From contig JAHKLV010000188.1 of assembly GCA_020854925.1 (NCBI GenBank), positions 1 through 9,742 of the forward strand: DNA of 9,742 bases, in the 5' to 3' direction. The position numbers and the translations under genes are program-made. Under the pieces are notes generated by a model. It worked only from the letters and a program-made list of their open reading frames with translations, did no database searches and was not told where the DNA came from. The DNA comes from Candidatus Methanofastidiosia archaeon. GTDB taxonomy: Archaea; Methanobacteriota_B; Thermococci; Methanofastidiosales; NM3. Positions 6,079 through 9,742 of the stretch are shown in pieces (position 1 is the first letter of the stretch; each line of letters starts with the position of its first letter).

Positions 6079-7214
6079 GTAGCTAAGGCTTTTTTCAGAA
6101 GCGGCGGCGTGATGAGCGTCGTCGCAAAGGCCATGAGGATAACGGCAGCGTAGAGGTCGGTCCCGATGATGCCCGATACCAGACCGGTATTGGCTATCAC
6201 GAGCGCCACCTCCATGCGCGGCGTCATCCCGATGCCGATGGCAAAGGCATCTTTTCTGCATACCTTCCTGCAACGGCATGCCGCATAGCTTGCAACAACC
6301 TTTCCGCCCACGGCAACGGCCACGAGGGCGACCCCGAACAGGCCCACGGCCCCCACCGCGCGGATATCTGCCCGCGCACCCACCATGGCGAAGAAGAGCG
6401 GTATGAAGAACGCGTATCCTATCACCTTCGTGTTCATGACGACATGGTCCTTTTCCGGTGTTCGGGCGATGATGAGGCCGGCCACGAAGCTGCCCGTGAT
6501 GCCAGCCACATACATTTCCTCGGCAAGAAGCGACAAGAGCAGTATGAAGATGATGGCAAGGGACTCGACGGCATCTTCCGTCTTGAGCATGTGTGTAAGG
6601 AGGATGACCTTCCCGACGACGACACGCCCGATGATGGCGGCAAGGATAAAGAACCCCGCCATAAGCAGGAGGATGCGCGCCACCTGGAACGCGCCAATGC
6701 GTGAGGCACTCGCTACGCCCGCTAGGATGGTGAGCACCAAAACCGCAATGATATCGTCCATGACCGCCGCGCCGAGAATGGTGAGGCCCACCGGCGTGTT
6801 AAGCCGTCCCGCATCGAGCAGGACCCGGACGGTGATGCCCACCGACGTAGCGGCAAGGGTGGCCCCCACAAAGAGCGACACGATGACGGTATATCCATAG
6901 GCCATGGCAAGCGATGCACCAAAAACGAAGGGGACAATCACACCGAACATGGCAACGACAACCGCGGTCTTGCCGGTGCGCGAAAGGTCTTCCAGATTCG
7001 TTTCCGCGCCTGCAAGAAACATGAGCAGGAGGATACCGATATACCCCACGCTCTCCACAGCCCCCGAGACATCGATAACGCCAAGGACCGATGGCCCCAG
7101 GATAATGCCGCCAGCCAGTTCCCCGAGGATGGACGGGTACCGGAGGTGCTCGACCAGTTCCCCGCCCAGCTTTGCCATGGCAAGGAGGAGGACAAAGGTG
7201 AGAAGGATGTTCAT
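6075..7214 (-). CDS. CPA2-family cation/proton antiporter (NapA/Kef-type membrane domain)
   Basis: This 379-residue integral membrane protein belongs to the monovalent cation:proton antiporter-2 family and contains the transport domain only, with no C-terminal TrkA-N/RCK domain. About 11-13 hydrophobic segments span nearly its whole length. Conserved signatures are YPSILGELAGGIILGPSVLG (26-45), LMFLAGAETNL (64-74), the ion-site pair Asp153-Asp154 in VMDDIIAV, Lys305 in VGGKVVASY, and TPRMEVALV (331-339). The Asp pair plus Lys resembles electrogenic Na+/H+ exchangers such as NapA more than K+ exchangers, but the ion is inferred. An unusual CRCRKVC stretch (Cys313, 315, 319) lies in a basic loop between two helices. 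I chose the ATG at 7214, preceded by GGTGA that overlaps the stop of the CBS gene. The frame is open up to 7364, but that extension lies inside the CBS gene and is not antiporter-like. It is the last gene of its operon. Confidence 0.9.
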   Translation of the reverse strand: MNILLTFVLLLAMAKLGGELVEHLRYPSILGELAGGIILGPSVLGVIDVSGAVESVGYIGILLLMFLAGAETNLEDLSRTGKTAVVVAMFGVIVPFVFGASLAMAYGYTVIVSLFVGATLAATSVGITVRVLLDAGRLNTPVGLTILGAAVMDDIIAVLVLTILAGVASASRIGAFQVARILLLMAGFFILAAIIGRVVVGKVILLTHMLKTEDAVESLAIIFILLLSLLAEEMYVAGITGSFVAGLIIARTPEKDHVVMNTKVIGYAFFIPLFFAMVGARADIRAVGAVGLFGVALVAVAVGGKVVASYAACRCRKVCRKDAFAIGIGMTPRMEVALVIANTGLVSGIIGTDLYAAVILMAFATTLITPPLLKKALAT

Positions 7215-7218
7215 GGCG

Positions 7219-7758
7219 TCACCGGAGCAAGATTCGCAGTACCGCAACGAGCGTCTTGGTGCCGATGAGGCCTTGGGGCGACCGGTCCTGCGAAACAACG
7301 ACCACATGATGGGCATTATACTTGCGCATGATGGAAGCGACCTCGCCAAGAGACTGGTGCTCATACACGAAGAGGGGGTGGGTCTTCATGATGTCCTTCA
7401 CAATCTGTGACGAGCGGTAGAGTGCCTCCCGGTAGACAAGCCCCCCTATGCCGGAAGGAAGGCGTGGGCGGGCAAATATTTTGAGTATATCGCTTTCAGT
7501 GATGAGTCCTGCCACCTTTCCCTCCTTGGTCGTCACGATAAAATGGGAGGTGTCGCTCGCCTTGAGAAGATCAAGAAAATCGGGAATCGGCATGTCCTCT
7601 GGGATGGACACGGCAATGAACATGACATCCTTTGCCGTCATGCGGTCGGGAAATCGCAATTCCCTGACGCCGTTGTTCCCAGATGCCCCGGCTTGTACAA
7701 TATCGGATAGGTCGGGAAGCTCCTCGTCACGGTGATTAGGCACTTCCTCGTCGGTCAT
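7219..7758 (-). CDS. Two-CBS-domain protein (probable nucleotide-sensing regulator)
   Basis: This soluble 179-residue protein carries a tandem pair of CBS motifs (a Bateman module) and little else. Such modules bind adenine nucleotides or S-adenosyl compounds and regulate partner proteins. An acidic, probably disordered N-terminus (1-30) precedes CBS1 (about 40-95), which ends with the intact pattern GLITESDIL (Thr87, Asp90). CBS2 (about 118-177) begins VKDIMKTHPLFV, but its equivalent end reads GLIGTKTL, with Leu170 where the ribose-binding Asp is expected. One of the two nucleotide sites may therefore be degenerate. The ATG at 7758 forms an ATGA overlap with the flavoprotein stop and has GGAGG-rich sequence about 8 bases upstream. 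The gene ends 4 bases before the antiporter start. Because that antiporter lacks a regulatory C-terminal domain, this protein could be its separate sensor; that is inference from gene order. Confidence 0.85.
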   Translation of the reverse strand: MTDEEVPNHRDEELPDLSDIVQAGASGNNGVRELRFPDRMTAKDVMFIAVSIPEDMPIPDFLDLLKASDTSHFIVTTKEGKVAGLITESDILKIFARPRLPSGIGGLVYREALYRSSQIVKDIMKTHPLFVYEHQSLGEVASIMRKYNAHHVVVVSQDRSPQGLIGTKTLVAVLRILLR

Positions 7759-9104
7759 GAACGCGCCCTCCTCCTGCTTTCCTCCTTACGAAGCGCCATC
7801 TCCGCGGCCCGGCAAAGGGGGTCGACCGTCGGTGAGAGCGGCGGTGTGTAGGCGGTCTCCATGCCGGCAAGAAACGCCAGGTCTGCCCCCTGCTGCAGGG
7901 CGACAGAAAGCATGTTTATCCGGCACAAAACACCAGAACTCCCCACCACCTGGCCACCGAGGATGCGGCCGCCATCGCCGTACACAAGCTTGATGAGGAT
8001 GGTCTCGCCACCGGGATAGTATTCGGGCAGCGTGGAACCCTTAAATCGGTATGACAAAACGGAAAGGCCGGCGCGCTCTGCCTGAGCCACGGTGACGCCC
8101 GCCGATCCCGCCTGTATGGGCCCGAGCTTCGTGATGGCGGTGTTATAGGTGGCAGGGTAGGTATCGGGATAACCTGAAACGGCGGCGGCAAGGACCCGTG
8201 CCTGCCGCACGGCAGAGGACCCGAGCTGTCCGAGAATAGGAGCGTGGGTAACGGCACAGGTGGACAGGACGCAATCTCCGCATGCGTATACGTCTCGTGC
8301 CGAGGTGCGCATCTGGGTGTCGACAACGATGCCGCCGTTTACGGCTAGCCCCGCTGCTGCGGCGAGGGATGCCTGTGCCCGTACACCACAAGCGACAACG
8401 CACAGGTCATAGCGCTCCACATCGGACGACGTATGGACCTCGACACCCCCTTCACGCTCCCCATAGGAAAGGACCGGGACTCCAAGCCGGATGTCGATGC
8501 CTTCGCGTGCGAGTGATTCTGATACTATACGGGACATGTCGGGATCGAGCATCTGGGGAAGGACAGACGGCAGCGCCTCCATGACCGTCACCGACAGGCC
8601 CCGGCAGTGCATGGCGACCGCCGCTTCCATACCAACGAGCCCAGCACCGATGACCAGTGCCCGTGTAGAGCCCTCCAGCGCCCCCGCTATCATCTTCGCG
8701 TCGTCCATGGTCTTGAGGAAAAAGGTCTTCTTTCCTTCCCCGGGCCCGGGCAGGCCGGGGATGGGGGGATGAAAGGGCGCGCTTCCCGTGGCAAGGACAA
8801 GGACATCGTAAGGAAAAGGGCCGGTGGCAGTATGCACCACCTTCTTTGCGGTGTCGATTGACACGACAGCCGTGTCAAGGCGCAGGTCGATGTTGGCCAC
8901 CGAAGCGTAAAAGGAGGGGTCGTGCACCACGATGTCGTCAAAGGATTCTATGGCGCCTTCGATAACAAAGGGCAAAGCACAGGGCGAATATTCGGGATAC
9001 GATTCCCCCTCAAGCAGGGTGATGTCGGCATCGCGCAGTCGCTTGCGCAGCTCAAGTGCGGCGCTGGTCCCGGCCGCACCGCCGCCCACTATGACAATGT
9101 GCAT
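7755..9104 (-). CDS. FAD/NAD(P)-dependent oxidoreductase, CoA-disulfide reductase / NADH oxidase family
   Basis: This 449-residue flavoprotein belongs to the pyridine nucleotide-disulfide reductase superfamily. The N-terminal FAD Rossmann motif is GGGAAG (7-12). A single Cys42 sits in SPCALPF at the position of the active-site cysteine of CoA-disulfide reductases and Cys-based NADH oxidases/peroxidases. The ATGS motif is at 105-108. The NAD(P)-binding Rossmann motif GAGLVGME is at 153-160, with Glu176 at the end of its second strand, which favours NADH over NADPH by general rule. FAD-contacting Asp277 lies in YACGDC. The remaining part (about 310-440) is the dimerisation domain. Possible activities are reduction of CoA disulfide or other thiols, polysulfide or NADH oxidation; the sequence alone does not choose. 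The ATG at 9104 has GAGG upstream and lies within the 3' end of the flippase gene (16-base overlap). The stop overlaps the CBS start by 4 bases. Confidence 0.92.
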   Translation of the reverse strand: MHIVIVGGGAAGTSAALELRKRLRDADITLLEGESYPEYSPCALPFVIEGAIESFDDIVVHDPSFYASVANIDLRLDTAVVSIDTAKKVVHTATGPFPYDVLVLATGSAPFHPPIPGLPGPGEGKKTFFLKTMDDAKMIAGALEGSTRALVIGAGLVGMEAAVAMHCRGLSVTVMEALPSVLPQMLDPDMSRIVSESLAREGIDIRLGVPVLSYGEREGGVEVHTSSDVERYDLCVVACGVRAQASLAAAAGLAVNGGIVVDTQMRTSARDVYACGDCVLSTCAVTHAPILGQLGSSAVRQARVLAAAVSGYPDTYPATYNTAITKLGPIQAGSAGVTVAQAERAGLSVLSYRFKGSTLPEYYPGGETILIKLVYGDGGRILGGQVVGSSGVLCRINMLSVALQQGADLAFLAGMETAYTPPLSPTVDPLCRAAEMALRKEESRRRARS

Positions 9105-9742
9105 GGTTCCTCATCTCGAATAAGAGATAGGAGCCCCGCATATTTAACATATGCGATGAAGAACACCGCCCCCACGAATCCATAGACCACGAGGGTGGTC
9201 AGGGGGCTGCCGACGATGCCCACCGCACGCTCGAAGGCCACGAGCGGTATGCCCGCGAGGATAAGGGAAAGACGGGGCCGCACCGGAAGGTGTAGCGAGA
9301 AGGAAACAAGAGCAAGCGCGAGGGCAAGGCTGAGCGACGTGGCCACGGCTGCACCACTAATGCCATAGGCAGGTATGAGGGCAAAGCAGAGCACCAGGTC
9401 GGCGGCGGCGGCAATCGAGATGGCATAGAGCGGTGGCCGGGTGTCCCCCCTCCCCTGGAGCGATGACGAGCACAGGTAAAAGAGCGCATAGCACAGCATG
9501 CCGACGGAAAGGATGCGCAGGGCGTTTGCCGCCTCCACGGCATTGAAAAGGACATAGAGAATCTCCTCCGAAAAGGCAAAAATCGCAAGGGCAAAGGGAA
9601 GCGAGGCCGCGAATCCCGCTTCAAGCGCTTTGGTGATGACATCTCCGGTGCCCTGACCCCGTGACGAGAGCTCGGAGACCTTGGGTAGGAGCAAGCTTGA
9701 AAGGGCGACGGATAAGGCGGGTATGAGCCGTGCCGTGGGTGC
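9089..9742 (-). CDS. Polysaccharide flippase / oligosaccharide transporter, C-terminal part (Wzx/MATE-like)
   Basis: Only the last 217 residues are present; the reading frame is open to the window edge, so the start lies beyond 9742. The visible part is strongly hydrophobic, with about six membrane segments. It contains patterns of the polysaccharide-biosynthesis (Wzx/RfbX, MVF/MATE-like) flippases: LLPKVSEL, a conserved SSLQGRGDTRPPLYA segment, and YGISGAAVATSLSLAL. Such proteins flip lipid-linked sugars across the membrane for surface glycan or glycoprotein assembly. If total length is typical (about 430-480 residues), this is roughly the C-terminal half. A TTG at 9694 is not a credible start because family-like sequence continues upstream of it in frame. 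The end overlaps the flavoprotein gene by 16 bases, making this the most upstream visible gene of the minus-strand operon. It may be functionally unrelated to the three genes that follow. Confidence 0.85.
   Translation of the reverse strand, partial: APTARLIPALSVALSSLLLPKVSELSSRGQGTGDVITKALEAGFAASLPFALAIFAFSEEILYVLFNAVEAANALRILSVGMLCYALFYLCSSSLQGRGDTRPPLYAISIAAAADLVLCFALIPAYGISGAAVATSLSLALALALVSFSLHLPVRPRLSLILAGIPLVAFERAVGIVGSPLTTLVVYGFVGAVFFIAYVKYAGLLSLIRDEEPCTLS

Noticed and set aside
6385..6900. Plus-strand open frame opposite the antiporter
   Set aside because: It is antisense to conserved membrane helices and its Met/Arg/Ser/Thr-rich translation has no recognisable domain.
7215..7364. 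Fifty-codon upstream extension of the antiporter reading frame
   Set aside because: It lies inside the well-supported CBS gene, is rich in Ser, Arg and Pro, and does not resemble an antiporter N-terminus. The ATG at 7214 has a ribosome site and starts directly with the first helix.

Overview
This GC-rich window looks archaeal, most likely from a euryarchaeon. The evidence is a two-ring Cdc48/VAT-type AAA ATPase, a stand-alone PRC-barrel protein, AT-rich BRE/TATA-like promoters placed about where archaeal ones sit, and GGTGA/GGAGG Shine-Dalgarno sites. I cannot fix the genus. A methanogen-like lineage is plausible but unproven. Almost all of the DNA is coding, and the only gaps of note are about 100 and 90 bases.

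Plus strand, left part (13-2434): three overlapping genes encode the energising module of an energy-coupling-factor (ECF) importer. They are two distinct ATPases and the EcfT transmembrane coupling protein. No substrate-binding S component lies in the window, so the substrate (a vitamin or metal) cannot be named. The operon probably continues to the left of the window.

Plus strand, middle (2435-6078): a promoter and short leader precede cdc48, whose product ends in Leu-Tyr-His, a match to the HbYX proteasome-docking motif. A second promoter precedes a small PRC-barrel gene, followed 31 bases later by htpX, a membrane zinc protease. Together these look like a protein quality-control neighbourhood: an unfoldase that can feed the 20S proteasome, plus a membrane protease.

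Minus strand, right part (9742-6075): four tightly packed genes read leftwards. They are a partial polysaccharide flippase (cut by the window edge), a CoA-disulfide-reductase/NADH-oxidase-like flavoprotein, a two-CBS-domain protein and a CPA2-family cation/proton antiporter. Junctions are a 16-base overlap, a 4-base ATGA overlap and a 4-base gap, so they are probably co-transcribed and translationally coupled. The antiporter carries an Asp-Asp pair and a Lys typical of electrogenic Na+/H+ exchangers, and an unusual CxCxxxC cluster between two membrane helices. With a thiol-redox enzyme and a nucleotide-sensing protein in the same operon, this suggests a testable redox- and energy-gated ion exchanger. 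That is the most interesting hypothesis here. htpX and the antiporter converge and overlap by four bases at their stop codons.

I found no RNA genes, insertion sequences, CRISPR arrays or long repeats.
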